64,000 nucleotides of DNA from SIG440 sp045631525 (GTDB lineage Bacteria; Bacillota; Clostridia; Monoglobales; Monoglobaceae): NCBI GenBank assembly GCA_045631525.1, contig JAZQUY010000013.1, forward strand, positions 26,773 to 90,772, written 5' to 3'. The notes beneath the pieces were generated by a model. It had not been told where the DNA came from. It saw only the letters and a list, made by a program, of their open reading frames with translations, and made no database searches. Positions within the stretch are counted from its first letter, which is position 1. The number at the start of each line of letters is the position of its first letter. Below are positions 50,761 to 60,198 of the stretch, piece by piece. The position numbers and the translations under genes were made by a program.

Positions 50761-52803
50761 TTATTTTGTCATATAGTTGTAAAGCATAACCGCAGCCTCC
50801 GCACGGGTTATATTGTCCTTTGGGCGAAGGTTTCCGCCGTTGCCGCAAATTATATTCATTCCTGTGAGTATTGCCGCATACCCAGTTTTTTCTTTTGCCA
50901 AAAGTTCTTGGTCCGAATATTCAACCTTAAAGATTTCGCTGAGCCTTGCAACTTTTTCAAGCCCCTGAAGTCTTATCATAAAAACAAATGCATCTTCACG
51001 TTTAACTGTACCGTCGGGATTTTTTTCACTTTCCGAAATCACTTCTTCATCCATAAGTATTTTATAAAGCTCTTCGGACTCAAATTCAAGGTAAGACTTG
51101 TGTCTTGTTCCCGCCGCAAAAAGTTTCAGTAAATCTGATTGTTTAATAGCATCATCAGGTGCAAATTTTTCACCCTCAAGCCCAATTTGAACCTCAGATA
51201 GCTTGTTTATCGCATCCTCTGACCAGTGACCTGTTATATCAGAATATTCAAAGTTTTCAGAGGTTTTGTATAACTGATATTTTTCACCAGTGAAAGCATC
51301 TATTTCTGTATTATTCTTTTTCACTCCAAAGCATAATTTATACTTTTCCTCGGTATGCACATATATTTTGTCAAGTCCAGAAAATTCCAAAAGACTGTTA
51401 TGTGCAGCTTCGACATCAACAATACCATCTGGTTGGGGAAAACTTTTGCCATCATCAAAATTCAAACGATAATTTAAAACCTTATCATTTTTCGCATCAA
51501 ATCTTACAGAGATTGAATTGTCTATATACCTTATACCATCTACATATCTATCTAGATTGTAACTTACTGTAGTGTCGTAAGATTCAAAGCTTTCTTTACG
51601 GAATTCAGTAGTCCTTGGCGATACCAATTTCAAAAATTTTTCAATTTTTGTTTTAGCCTGATCTTTCTGAGCTTCACTAAGCTCCGCATTCTTTTCGCTG
51701 TTAATAGGCAACCGCTGATAAAGATTAAGAATTTCTTTTGTCTTTCCATCAACGGTGGCACTTAAATATCTATCTTGTTTTTCGCTTTCATAAATCAACG
51801 ACAATTCATATCGGTCGTTATTTTTTATTATATCAAAGGATGTTAGCTTTAAAGAATTATCAAGTCCAACATAAGGCAGCTTTTTAAGTACTTTTTCAGC
51901 CTCTTCTTTTGAGATAAGGTCTTCCAATTTTGCAAGCTCTTTGAGTTCTGCCTCGGTGAGCATTTCTTTTCTTGCTGCAGTATCCTCTGTAAATCCCATA
52001 TTCAAAGAATTTCCACCACTTGCAAAAATCTCATCAAAAGTATCTTCCTTTGCTACTTCGCCGTCAGATGCCAGTATGTATCCTGCATCGTTATTTTTAT
52101 ATCTGTAAACTAAAACTGCCTTATCTTCTTCGTCTTTTTGTGGGCTATATTCTGATTTATAAATGAGTTCAATTGGAAAACTTCCCTTATATTTTTCTAT
52201 GTAAACAAGTTCTTCATCAAATTCATCCACAAACTCCGCATCAAACTTTATGTTAAGATTCATATTTCTGACATACGCCACATCATCATAAACCGCAATC
52301 CTTATGCTTGCATAGTTGTCTTTTACCTCAATGCCGTCTCTCATTCGCTTGTATGTAAGACTGTAATTTAAATTTGAAACATTCCAGGAGTCTTCATCAA
52401 AAATGAGACAATCATTGGCATCAACAAAAGCTTCCGGCACGGTTTTTTTAAGAAAATTTTCAGCAAAATCAATAATATCTTTTTTTGTTAGAACAGTAAT
52501 CTTCTTGTCGGTTTTAAGTGAACTGTCAAAGGCGTAATAATCCGTAATTCTCCCTTTGCCATCTGCTGTGATTTCTATTTGAGCCTTTCCTTCCTTACCC
52601 TGCCACAAAAAAGTAAAGGTTTCTTTTTCATTCCTTAATGATGTGTAGGATGAAAATTCCGTCAGTTCATCGGGTATCTGAACCTTTTCCTTTACCAGGA
52701 TGAGAACATCTTCTGCCCTAGTTGATGACATTTCATCAGCAGAAACCAAAATATTTGGCAAAATCATTGCCAGAACAATTAAAAAGCATAATACTCTTTT
52801 CAT
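50761..52803 (-). CDS. Secreted YcdB/YcdC-like repeat protein with C-terminal SLH modules
   Basis: A 680-residue secreted protein with a signal peptide (residues 1-23). Two long repeats resembling the YcdB/YcdC (PepSY-like) domain follow: one around residues 100-240 with LNYSLTYKRMRDGIEVKDNYASIRIAVYD, and one around 310-490 with TVSYNLDRYVDGIRYIDNSISVRFDAKNDKVLNYRLNF. The end carries SLH modules (YSDITGHWSEDAINKLSEVQIG and a last block ending GNLRPKDNITRAEAAVMLYNYM) for wall anchoring. ATG 52803 has AAAGGA at good distance; ATG 52812 abuts it. PepSY-like domains often inhibit proteases; here the function is unknown. Confidence 0.8.
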   Translation of the reverse strand: MKRVLCFLIVLAMILPNILVSADEMSSTRAEDVLILVKEKVQIPDELTEFSSYTSLRNEKETFTFLWQGKEGKAQIEITADGKGRITDYYAFDSSLKTDKKITVLTKKDIIDFAENFLKKTVPEAFVDANDCLIFDEDSWNVSNLNYSLTYKRMRDGIEVKDNYASIRIAVYDDVAYVRNMNLNIKFDAEFVDEFDEELVYIEKYKGSFPIELIYKSEYSPQKDEEDKAVLVYRYKNNDAGYILASDGEVAKEDTFDEIFASGGNSLNMGFTEDTAARKEMLTEAELKELAKLEDLISKEEAEKVLKKLPYVGLDNSLKLTSFDIIKNNDRYELSLIYESEKQDRYLSATVDGKTKEILNLYQRLPINSEKNAELSEAQKDQAKTKIEKFLKLVSPRTTEFRKESFESYDTTVSYNLDRYVDGIRYIDNSISVRFDAKNDKVLNYRLNFDDGKSFPQPDGIVDVEAAHNSLLEFSGLDKIYVHTEEKYKLCFGVKKNNTEIDAFTGEKYQLYKTSENFEYSDITGHWSEDAINKLSEVQIGLEGEKFAPDDAIKQSDLLKLFAAGTRHKSYLEFESEELYKILMDEEVISESEKNPDGTVKREDAFVFMIRLQGLEKVARLSEIFKVEYSDQELLAKEKTGYAAILTGMNIICGNGGNLRPKDNITRAEAAVMLYNYMTK

Positions 52804-52945
52804 TAAAACCATCCTTTCCTTTTTATATAAATACTTTCTAAATTACCAAAAAGTTGCATTTTAAAATCTTTTTACAATTATACTATATTTTTTTATTCAT
52901 TACAAGAATTTTTTCAAATACTTAACTTAAATAAGACAGAAATTA

Positions 52946-52974
52946 TTGACAAATTTCATAATTTGCTGTATCAT
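52946..52974 (+). promoter_or_regulatory. uraA-upp promoter
   Basis: TTGACA (52946-52951), 17 bases, TATCAT (52969-52974). Confidence 0.75.
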
Positions 52975-52986
52975 TTTATATAGAAT

Positions 52987-53019
52987 AATTGTCACTTTTT
53001 ATCAAATTTTGTGACAATT
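52987..53019 (+). promoter_or_regulatory. Palindrome in the uraA leader
   Basis: AATTGTCAC (52987-52995) and GTGACAATT (53011-53019) with a 15-base spacer, between the promoter and the ribosome binding site GGAGG (53031-53035). It could be a repressor site or an RNA stem; no PyrR-type or purine-riboswitch core is evident. Confidence 0.5.
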
Positions 53020-53043
53020 TCAAAGAAATGGAGGATTTTAAAA

Positions 53044-54408
53044 ATGAAATTAGTTTACGGAGTTAAAGACAAGCCCAAATTTGGTGCGTTAATCGTTTAT
53101 GCGATTCAACAACTACTCGCTATTATGACAGCCACCCTTGTTGTTCCGGTTATCATAAACGGCGCTTGCCAAACCACAATGAGCAGTGCAGCAGCACTTT
53201 TCGGCGCAGGTATCGGTACCCTTGTTTACGTTGCTTTCACCAAAAAGAAGTCACCTGTTTTTCTTGGTTCATCTTTTGCTTTTATCGGCTCAATGATGGC
53301 AGCATTTGCAGGTGGCGTTTCTATGTCCCTTGGATTTTTAGGCCTTATTATCGGCGCAATTTTTGCAGGTCTTGTTTATGTAATTATTGCTATTATCGTT
53401 AAGTTTGCCGGAGTGAATTGGATTAACAAACTTATGCCAGCTGTTGTTATCGGCCCTACTGTTGCAATAATCGGTCTCAGCCTTGCAGGAAACGCAATTG
53501 GCGATATTTCAAAAGGCAGCATCGAAGGCGTTGCTACATCACCACTTATCACTATCCTTTGTGGTGTTATAACTCTTCTTATTACTGTTGTTTGTTCAAC
53601 ATACGGCAAAAAGACACTTCGCCTTATTCCTTTCATAATGGGTATTCTTGGCGGATATGTTGCTGCTGCAATTTTCACTGCAATCGGTTACTCTGCAAAC
53701 ATCGATGCGCTCAAAGTCCTCAACGTTGCACCTTTCCTTGCTCTCGTTGAAAATGGCGTTACTATCAACACTTTTGTTTCAGTTCCTGACTTTACTTTCC
53801 TTACAGCTATCAAAGGATTTGGCGAACTAAACGCAGCATACATCAGCACCATTGCTGTTGCATATATTCCTGTTGCTTTCGTTGTTTTTGCTGAGCATAT
53901 TGCTGATCACAAAAACATATCTTCAATCATTGAAAAAGACCTTCTTGAAGAACCCGGCCTCCACAGAACACTTCTTGGTGACGGTGTTGGTTCAATAGTT
54001 GGTGCAATCTTTGGTGGTTGTCCAAACACAACATACGGTGAATCGGTTGGTTGTGTTGCTATCACACGAAATGCATCTGTTGTTACCATAATCACAGCCG
54101 CAATACTTGCAATTGTTATTTCCTTCATTTCTCCGTTTATTGCTTTTGTAAACTCCATCCCATCTTGTGTAATGGGCGGCGTTTGTATGGCTCTTTATGG
54201 TTTTATTGCAGTATCAGGTCTTAAGATGGTGCAGACAGTAAACCTTAACCTTAACAAAAACCTTTTCGTCGTTTCTGTAATTCTTATTGCAGGTATCGGT
54301 GGTCTTACACTCACCTTTGGAAAAATTACCATTACTTCCATCGCTTGTGCTCTTATTTTGGGTATAATAACAAATATAATTGTATCAAAATCAGACGAAC
54401 AGGAATAA
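53044..54408 (+). CDS. uraA: Uracil/xanthine permease family transporter (NCS2)
   Basis: A 454-residue transporter with about 14 membrane segments. LVYGVKDKPKFGALIVYAIQQLLAIMTATLVVPVI at the N-terminus is typical of uracil permeases, and FGGCPNTTYGESVGCVAITRNASV contains the substrate-binding region of the family. ATG 53044 follows TGGAGG by eight bases. upp, 14 bases downstream, supports uracil as the substrate. Confidence 0.88.
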   Translation: MKLVYGVKDKPKFGALIVYAIQQLLAIMTATLVVPVIINGACQTTMSSAAALFGAGIGTLVYVAFTKKKSPVFLGSSFAFIGSMMAAFAGGVSMSLGFLGLIIGAIFAGLVYVIIAIIVKFAGVNWINKLMPAVVIGPTVAIIGLSLAGNAIGDISKGSIEGVATSPLITILCGVITLLITVVCSTYGKKTLRLIPFIMGILGGYVAAAIFTAIGYSANIDALKVLNVAPFLALVENGVTINTFVSVPDFTFLTAIKGFGELNAAYISTIAVAYIPVAFVVFAEHIADHKNISSIIEKDLLEEPGLHRTLLGDGVGSIVGAIFGGCPNTTYGESVGCVAITRNASVVTIITAAILAIVISFISPFIAFVNSIPSCVMGGVCMALYGFIAVSGLKMVQTVNLNLNKNLFVVSVILIAGIGGLTLTFGKITITSIACALILGIITNIIVSKSDEQE

Positions 54409-54422
54409 TCAAGGAGACTACT

Positions 54423-55052
54423 ATGAATAACGTTAAAATTTTTGACCATCCGTTGATTCAACATAAAACCACAATTTTGCGTCAGACAACTACCACTAAC
54501 AAAGAATTTCGTGAACTGGTAGAAGAAATCACAATGCTGATGTGTTATGAATCACTTCGTGATTTACCTCTTGAGGATGTTGAAATTGAAACTCCTATCA
54601 CAAAGACCACGCAAAAAATGCTTAAGGGCAAGGACATTGCTGTTGTGCCTATTCTTCGTGCCGGTCTTGGAATGGTAAACGGACTTTTGAATCTTGTGCC
54701 AAACGCAAAGGTTGGCCATATAGGTATGTACCGTGACGAAGAAACTATGCAACCCCATGAATATTACTGCAAGCTCCCGACCGACATTGACAAACGTTTG
54801 ATTGTTGTTGTTGACCCTATGCTTGCAACAGGCGGTTCAGCCATTGATGCCATAAGCCAGATAAAATCATATGGCGGCACAAGCATCAAGTTCCTCTGTC
54901 TCATTGCAGCACCCGAGGGCATTGAAGCCTTATCAAAAGCACACCCCGATATTGAAATTTTCTGTGCAAACGTAGACGAATGCCTCAACGAGAGATGTTA
55001 CATTGTTCCAGGGCTTGGCGACGCAGGAGACAGAATTTTCGGTACAAAATAA
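54423..55052 (+). CDS. upp: Uracil phosphoribosyltransferase
   Basis: A 209-residue enzyme making UMP from uracil and PRPP. VPILRAGLGMVNGLLNLVPNAKVGHIGMYRDEET and the PRPP-binding VDPMLATGGSAIDAI are the family motifs. AAGGAG precedes ATG 54423. With uraA it forms a uracil salvage unit. Confidence 0.96.
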   Translation: MNNVKIFDHPLIQHKTTILRQTTTTNKEFRELVEEITMLMCYESLRDLPLEDVEIETPITKTTQKMLKGKDIAVVPILRAGLGMVNGLLNLVPNAKVGHIGMYRDEETMQPHEYYCKLPTDIDKRLIVVVDPMLATGGSAIDAISQIKSYGGTSIKFLCLIAAPEGIEALSKAHPDIEIFCANVDECLNERCYIVPGLGDAGDRIFGTK

Positions 55053-55068
55053 CACAAATAAAATCAAA

Positions 55069-55100
55069 AAGCTCTCTGTTTAATACAGAGAGCTTTTTCT
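55069..55100 (+). terminator. Terminator of uraA-upp
   Basis: AAAAGCTCTCTG and CAGAGAGCTTTT around TTTAATA. Confidence 0.9.
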
Positions 55101-55109
55101 TATGTCTTA

Positions 55110-55532
55110 TTAGTTTTTTACATCTTCAACTTCAACCAAGCCATCAGGTGTTTCAACCATATCATGGCGTTTTAGCAAAAATCTTCTTATACCAAAGAGA
55201 ATAGCAATAGCAACAACCGTAATAAGATTTTCCCAAGGCTCAGCATGGCCTATAATAAGCTGTCTGGCGAGAGCAAAAGCAAGAACTTCAATAACAGTTT
55301 CAGGAGTATGCTTGCAAAGCATCTTTATAAGCTCTGCACCTATGGCAAGAATAATCGCATCGTCCAAAACCTGAACAAGCGCATCAATGCCGTCAGAAGA
55401 AACCCCAACTATCGCCGTTTCTATTGCCAGGCGTACTCCAAAAACCAAAAGAGCAATACTAACAATTACCGATATAAAAAGTTCAAACAAATAGCTTGTT
55501 TCAAACATTTTATCCTGTAGCTTTTTCCTCAT
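55110..55532 (-). CDS. PsiE-like membrane protein
   Basis: A 140-residue protein with four membrane segments. VLAFALARQLIIGHAEPWENLITVVAIAILFGIRRFLL resembles the C-terminal part of PsiE (phosphate-starvation-inducible) family proteins. The last 18 residues are acidic. AAAGGAGAGG precedes ATG 55532. Function unknown. Confidence 0.65.
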   Translation of the reverse strand: MRKKLQDKMFETSYLFELFISVIVSIALLVFGVRLAIETAIVGVSSDGIDALVQVLDDAIILAIGAELIKMLCKHTPETVIEVLAFALARQLIIGHAEPWENLITVVAIAILFGIRRFLLKRHDMVETPDGLVEVEDVKN

Positions 55533-55552
55533 ATAACCTCTCCTTTATCTTA

Positions 55553-55588
55553 AAAAACAAGGCTGTCCGAAAAAATCAGGCAGCCTCA
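55553..55588 (-). terminator. Terminator of the proline symporter gene
   Basis: AGGCTGTCC and a near-complementary arm GGCAGCCT around a loop, followed on the minus strand by a T run (55550-55558 region). Confidence 0.75.
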
Positions 55589-55615
55589 TTTCGTGAAAAT
55601 TAGTCGTCAATACTG

Positions 55616-57166
55616 TTATTTACTTACATATTCAAAATCTTCTTGTACTTCTTTAGAAGGCTGAGGTGTAATAAGAGAAACGATCACTATACAGATTGAT
55701 GAGAATATAAATGCAGGAAGCAGTTCATAAATCGCAAAAGCACCGCCCAACTTACTGATGACCAATTTCCATATAAACACCATCGCAGCACCGCCGACCA
55801 TACCTGCAATCGCTCCTTCTTGGGTAGTTCTCTTCCAGAATAAAGAGAATAGCATCAAGGGGCCAAATGTAGCACCAAAACCTGCCCACGCAAATGATAC
55901 AATTTTAAAAATAACACTATTTTCATCAAGGGCAATCACAGCAGCAATTACTGTTATCAATAGTAATGTTATTCTAGACATTGTCATTACCTGCTTATCT
56001 GTTGCTTTTTTATTGAAAACACCCTGATATATGTTCTTAGCAAAAGCAGATGCCGCAATCAACAAATATGAATCTGAAGAACTGATTGTAGCTGCCAGAA
56101 TACCTGCCATTACAAATCCGGCTAAAAGCGGTGGCAAAAAGCTTGTGGCCAAGGTGATAAAGATATTTTCTGCAGCCGATTTTGTCAAAAGTGCAGCAGG
56201 GAACAACTGTCTGCCTACAATACCAATAAACACAGCCACAGTAAGAGAAATAACAACCCAAATCATCGCAATTCTTCTTGACATTTTAAGTTCTTTTTCT
56301 TCACGAATAGCCATAAATCTCAACAAAACCTGGGGCATACCAAAATAGCCTAATCCCCATGCAAGCATTGAACAAATAGTCAACCAACCATAGTCCGAAG
56401 CCGCACCCCAAACAGGCTCACCATTTACAACAACCTGTGTCCCATCAACCATTTCAGGAGCCGCCAGACCGAAGAACGAAAGGAATCCTGGAATTTGCTG
56501 CGCATTGTTGAAAACCTCTGCAAATCCGCCTGCTTTGATAACGCTGATAGAAACAATAACTACCAATGCAACTATCATAACTATACCCTGCATAAAATCA
56601 GATGCACTTTCTGCCAAAAATCCGCCGATTAAAGTGTAAATCAAAACAAATACAGCGCCCAGGATAAGCATCGAAATATATGGTGCACCAAACAATGTTG
56701 AAAACAGCTTTCCACATGTAACAAAGCAGCTAGACGCATATACAGTAAAGAAAACAAGAATAAACAATGCCGCAATGGTCAAAATCACCTTTTTATTCTC
56801 ACGGAATCTGTTTGAGAAAAATTCAGGCAATGTGATGGCATTATTTGCTCTGATACTGTATCTGTGAAGTCTTTTAGATACCAAAAGCCAGTTAAAGTAT
56901 GTACCTATCGCAAGACCGATAGCAGTCCATGCAGCATCCGCTAAACCGCACCAATATGCCACACCCGGAAGCCCCATAAGAAGCCAACCGCTCATATCCG
57001 ATGCCTCGGCACTCATAGCTGTAACCCAAGGACCTAATGTTCGACCGCCAAGATAATAATTTTCTGAATTTTTGTTAGCTTTTTTTGCAAAAACCACACC
57101 GATGATAATTACTGCAGCCATGTAAATAATCATCGATATAAGGATTTGAAATACATCTCCGTTCAT
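55616..57166 (-). CDS. putP: Sodium/proline symporter
   Basis: A 516-residue sodium:solute symporter with about 13 membrane segments. YYLGGRTLGPWVTAMSAEASDMSGWLLMGLPGVAYWCGL is the PutP-type sequence over segments 2-3, and GYFGMPQVLLRFMAIREEKELKMSRR is typical of proline carriers. AGGAGG precedes ATG 57166. It has its own promoter although tetR lies upstream in the same direction. Confidence 0.92.
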   Translation of the reverse strand: MNGDVFQILISMIIYMAAVIIIGVVFAKKANKNSENYYLGGRTLGPWVTAMSAEASDMSGWLLMGLPGVAYWCGLADAAWTAIGLAIGTYFNWLLVSKRLHRYSIRANNAITLPEFFSNRFRENKKVILTIAALFILVFFTVYASSCFVTCGKLFSTLFGAPYISMLILGAVFVLIYTLIGGFLAESASDFMQGIVMIVALVVIVSISVIKAGGFAEVFNNAQQIPGFLSFFGLAAPEMVDGTQVVVNGEPVWGAASDYGWLTICSMLAWGLGYFGMPQVLLRFMAIREEKELKMSRRIAMIWVVISLTVAVFIGIVGRQLFPAALLTKSAAENIFITLATSFLPPLLAGFVMAGILAATISSSDSYLLIAASAFAKNIYQGVFNKKATDKQVMTMSRITLLLITVIAAVIALDENSVIFKIVSFAWAGFGATFGPLMLFSLFWKRTTQEGAIAGMVGGAAMVFIWKLVISKLGGAFAIYELLPAFIFSSICIVIVSLITPQPSKEVQEDFEYVSK

Positions 57167-57198
57167 AAATAAACCTCCTGAAAAACTAAATTTTAGTC

Positions 57199-57227
57199 AT
57201 TATACCACATAGTAAAAAAAAAATCAA
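57199..57227 (-). promoter_or_regulatory. putP promoter overlapping the tetR terminator
   Basis: On the minus strand TTGATT (57222-57227), 17 bases containing eight T, then TATAAT (57199-57204). The -35 lies in the 3' arm of the terminator stem. Confidence 0.65.
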
Positions 57228-57274
57228 TAGAGAACCAAGTATAGACTGTATTCTATACCTCATTCTCTATTGAT
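57223..57274 (-). terminator. Terminator of the tetR unit (long stem)
   Basis: Outer arms ATCAATAGAGAA (57223-57234) and TTCTCTATTGAT (57263-57274), inner arms GTATAGA (57239-57245) and TCTATAC (57252-57258), followed on the minus strand by a run of ten T residues. Confidence 0.85.
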
Positions 57275-57318
57275 AACTGTTTTTTCTTTTAAAATCAAAG
57301 ATAATAAGCCGAACTGTT

Positions 57319-57903
57319 TTAGATACAAATTTTTGACAAAAACATAGGCATTGTCTTTTTAGCATAGGAGCAAAGCGAATATTCGCCATTGCATAAGCAC
57401 CAATCATAAATAAGCGCACGTTCACACATGGCATATATTTTCACTATTTCATTCACTGTCATATCTTTAGTGAACTCTCTATTCTTTTGCCCGTCAGAAA
57501 CAATTCTTTTGAGCAGCTTGTAGTAAAGACGCTTGCTGTCAAGCAAATGCTTTTCACCCTTTGTAACAAGCTGTGTAGAATAGAGTCTTGTAAGCAGGTC
57601 AATGTCAATTCGGTCTTCGATTACAGCAAAAAGCTCACTGTTTAAATATAGCAACTTTTCAAGGCTTGACATAACGGACGGTAAAGAATTCTGAAGCCTT
57701 TCATATTCCTCATCGAATATGTATGATAAAGACCCCAAAAGCGCATCTTTTCCTTCGAAATAATGATAAAATGAACCCTTTGAGGTTTTGGACTTCTCGA
57801 TTATTTCTTCTACCGTTGTGTTTTCATAGCCTTGCTCATAAAACAAGTCCCACGCAGCATTGATAATTTTGCCTCTTGTGTTTTTTTCATTTTTCTTTGA
57901 CAT
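57319..57903 (-). CDS. TetR family regulator
   Basis: A 194-residue regulator. The N-terminal HTH domain reads RGKIINAAWDLFYEQGYENTTVEEIIEKSKTSKGSFYHYFEGKDALL; the rest is the helical ligand-binding domain. It starts 21 bases after the polysaccharide deacetylase gene and may regulate it or the proline symporter. The ligand is unknown. Confidence 0.9.
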   Translation of the reverse strand: MSKKNEKNTRGKIINAAWDLFYEQGYENTTVEEIIEKSKTSKGSFYHYFEGKDALLGSLSYIFDEEYERLQNSLPSVMSSLEKLLYLNSELFAVIEDRIDIDLLTRLYSTQLVTKGEKHLLDSKRLYYKLLKRIVSDGQKNREFTKDMTVNEIVKIYAMCERALIYDWCLCNGEYSLCSYAKKTMPMFLSKICI

Positions 57904-57923
57904 ACAACAAATCCTCTTCTTTT

Positions 57924-58778
57924 CTATTCAACAGAAAGTGTTTCGCCAGGTTTTATGCAGTATGCCACACCATCAACGTCAAAATATATATCATAAAGTG
58001 TGGGGTTGTATATTTTAAGGCCGTTTGCGCTATACATAAGGCTTTTATATGCCTTGACATAATCATGAATTTCTATGTTGGTGGCATACCATATTTCATC
58101 ATTATTGGCAAACTTTTCGCATATTTCTTCCATATGGTCCCAGTTGTCGCGGTTGTCAAATTCATAGCTGTGTCCCCATATGTAAAACAATCTCGGTATT
58201 CTTCTTGCATGATATGCAGCAGGTGAAATATCCAGATTCAAAAACTCATCAATGTATTCCATAATCTCTGGATTATTGTGGTGTGCCGTGGGCATCCATG
58301 CATAAAAATCCTCAGGCAAGGTGAAAGAATTATTGTCGCCAAGCAGCGTACGGGCGTATGCAATATCAAGTTCTTTTAGATACTGCTTTACCATTTCAAA
58401 GTTTCCAAAATTTCCAAACTGTGTTATGCCTGAATCGGGATAAGCCATACCCCTGATAAAGCAACCGCACCGTTCCTCAAGTTCGAGACGGCAATCCAGA
58501 ACGTCACGAATGCCCTCAATAGGTCTTAAGTTCCCGTTTGCCCTGTGTCTTGCACCGTGCACTGCTATTTCATGGCCTTTTGAAAGAAAAATTTCCTGTA
58601 TTTCTTCCCGTGTAAAATTAAATTTTTTCCCCGCTTCGTTGTTGAAATTAAACGTCCCCTTAAGTCCGTATTTATCAAACAATTCCGCCAATCGTCTGTC
58701 CTGAATTACCCCATCATCATAGCTGAAAGTAACAGCCTTTGCCTTTCCGCCAGGATACCTCATAAGCATTGTTCTCAT
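57924..58778 (-). CDS. Polysaccharide deacetylase family protein
   Basis: A 284-residue NodB-type esterase. TFSYDDG supplies the catalytic and metal Asp pair, AVHGARH the two metal-binding His, and MAYPDSG the later motif; a beta-sandwich tail closes the protein. No signal peptide, so it is probably cytoplasmic and may act on small glycans. The start is uncertain because no clear ribosome binding site precedes either ATG 58778 or GTG 58787. It may be the first gene of a unit with tetR. Confidence 0.82.
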   Translation of the reverse strand: MRTMLMRYPGGKAKAVTFSYDDGVIQDRRLAELFDKYGLKGTFNFNNEAGKKFNFTREEIQEIFLSKGHEIAVHGARHRANGNLRPIEGIRDVLDCRLELEERCGCFIRGMAYPDSGITQFGNFGNFEMVKQYLKELDIAYARTLLGDNNSFTLPEDFYAWMPTAHHNNPEIMEYIDEFLNLDISPAAYHARRIPRLFYIWGHSYEFDNRDNWDHMEEICEKFANNDEIWYATNIEIHDYVKAYKSLMYSANGLKIYNPTLYDIYFDVDGVAYCIKPGETLSVE

Positions 58779-58787
58779 ATCAATCAC

Positions 58788-59097
58788 ATATAATTAAAAC
58801 CATCTCTAAATGAACTTATCAATTAAAACTACTCACACGCAAAACCGCTATGTGTTTTATTTTACTACTTCAAAAATGGGTGGTTTCAATTATTTCTCCT
58901 TTCCTTAAATTTGTTATAAGTTTTTAAAAATATATTAAAATTTATTATTTAACATGGACATTAGCGATGATTTCTGACAAAGCTTTAGCCATAGAGGCAA
59001 AGCCAAAGTCTTAGGATAAAATTTTCTATACTTGTTGATTTGTGGTCATAATCATACACAAAGAGCGACACGTCAGGGCCCTTTATATATTCCGAAG
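58788..59097. other. Gap without a recognisable gene
   Basis: About 310 AT-rich bases between the deacetylase start and the end of the AEC transporter gene, so it should contain the deacetylase promoter and the AEC terminator. A weak imperfect stem lies at about 58978-59010 (CTTTAGCC with GGCAAAG). Short stop-interrupted frames on the minus strand around 58950-59090 might be remnants of a coding sequence, but nothing can be named. Confidence 0.4.
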
Positions 59098-60027
59098 TTA
59101 AGACAATACCATATTAAAAATCAAAATCAACAGAGGCATGGAAATAACACACCCTATTGTTGTAACCACATTTATTGCAGTTGCATAATCAAAATCTTTC
59201 TCATGAATTTGAGAAAACTGCATAACTGTCGCCGCTGTTGGTGTAATGCTTGCAAAATAGGATATAAGCATAATAGTATGAATGCTGGCAATTCCAACCA
59301 CTGGCAAAATACTCATCATCAAAAACATTATTATCACAGGACACACAACAAGCCGACCAAGCAAAACAAAATATAGTCTTTTGTTTCTAAGCATTTTTCC
59401 AAAATCCACATTTGCAGCAAGCATTCCCGCTATAATCATCGCTACCGGAGCCACCATAGCACCCAATGAAGAAGTTATTTCACTGACGAAATTCGGAAAT
59501 CTTATTCCCGAAAAAAGCATAACAAAACCCACAACCACAGCAATCACATTGATGTTAAACAATATTTTTTGATACTGACTTTCTCGTCCGAGAATAGTTT
59601 CACACCATGAGTCCAAAAAAAACACCAACTGAACAATCAAAAATGCACTGCTGTAAATAAGCCATTCTTCACCCAGAACATAAGTTACAATCGGAACAAT
59701 CAGGTTTCCTGAATTTGAATACATAACTGAAGCACGTTCTACTTCAGTCGCTTTAAAACACCTTTTCAAGATGTAATCCACCAATAAAAGCACAATATGT
59801 ATTAAAACGCCCAACAAAAATGCAATTGCAAGACCTTTCATAATATCATCGGTTACTTCGACATTAAAAGCGTTTATAATTACCGAGGGCATAAACAAAT
59901 ATAATGACAGCCTGGACAAAACCGCACTATCTTCACTTTTCACCAGCCTTGCTTTTACAAAAACAAAACCTAACATCATTATAAGAAACAGTTGAAGTAT
60001 CTTATATAATAACAACTGCGCTATCAT
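59098..60027 (-). CDS. AEC family transporter (auxin efflux carrier type)
   Basis: A 309-residue membrane protein with ten membrane segments in two inverted halves: KILQLFLIMMLGFVFVKARLV opens the first, MYSNSGNLIVPIVTYVLG carries the conserved Asn-Gly core, and MISYFASITPTAATVMQFSQIHEKDFDYATAINVVTTIGCVISMPLLI closes the second. Bacterial members export malate or other organic acids. Transcribed alone. Confidence 0.88.
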   Translation of the reverse strand: MIAQLLLYKILQLFLIMMLGFVFVKARLVKSEDSAVLSRLSLYLFMPSVIINAFNVEVTDDIMKGLAIAFLLGVLIHIVLLLVDYILKRCFKATEVERASVMYSNSGNLIVPIVTYVLGEEWLIYSSAFLIVQLVFFLDSWCETILGRESQYQKILFNINVIAVVVGFVMLFSGIRFPNFVSEITSSLGAMVAPVAMIIAGMLAANVDFGKMLRNKRLYFVLLGRLVVCPVIIMFLMMSILPVVGIASIHTIMLISYFASITPTAATVMQFSQIHEKDFDYATAINVVTTIGCVISMPLLILIFNMVLS

Positions 60028-60153
60028 TTGTCAAAAACCTCCATGATGTTAAATGTTCTATATTTTATAAAACCGGTATAATCTAGATGCCACTCTTTTT
60101 TTAGCATAAGTTCGTGTCAAGTCAGGAATAAAAAATTTTATTTTTATCAAAGG

Positions 60154-60198
60154 CCTCCCCTTGAGGTGCGATAATTGCCGGTGGCAATTGTTTATCGC
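60154..60198. repeat. REP-like palindromic element
   Basis: A small stem CCTC-CCCTT-GAGG (60154-60166) is followed by a longer one: GCGATAA (60168-60174) with TTATCGC (60192-60198), enclosing TTGCC-GGT-GGCAA (60175-60187). The paired-stem layout recalls short palindromic repeats scattered in intergenic regions of Clostridia genomes. Only one copy is in this window. Confidence 0.4.

Noticed and set aside
58950..59090. Possible insertion-sequence fragment
   Set aside because: No transposase motif, terminal repeat or target duplication can be seen.
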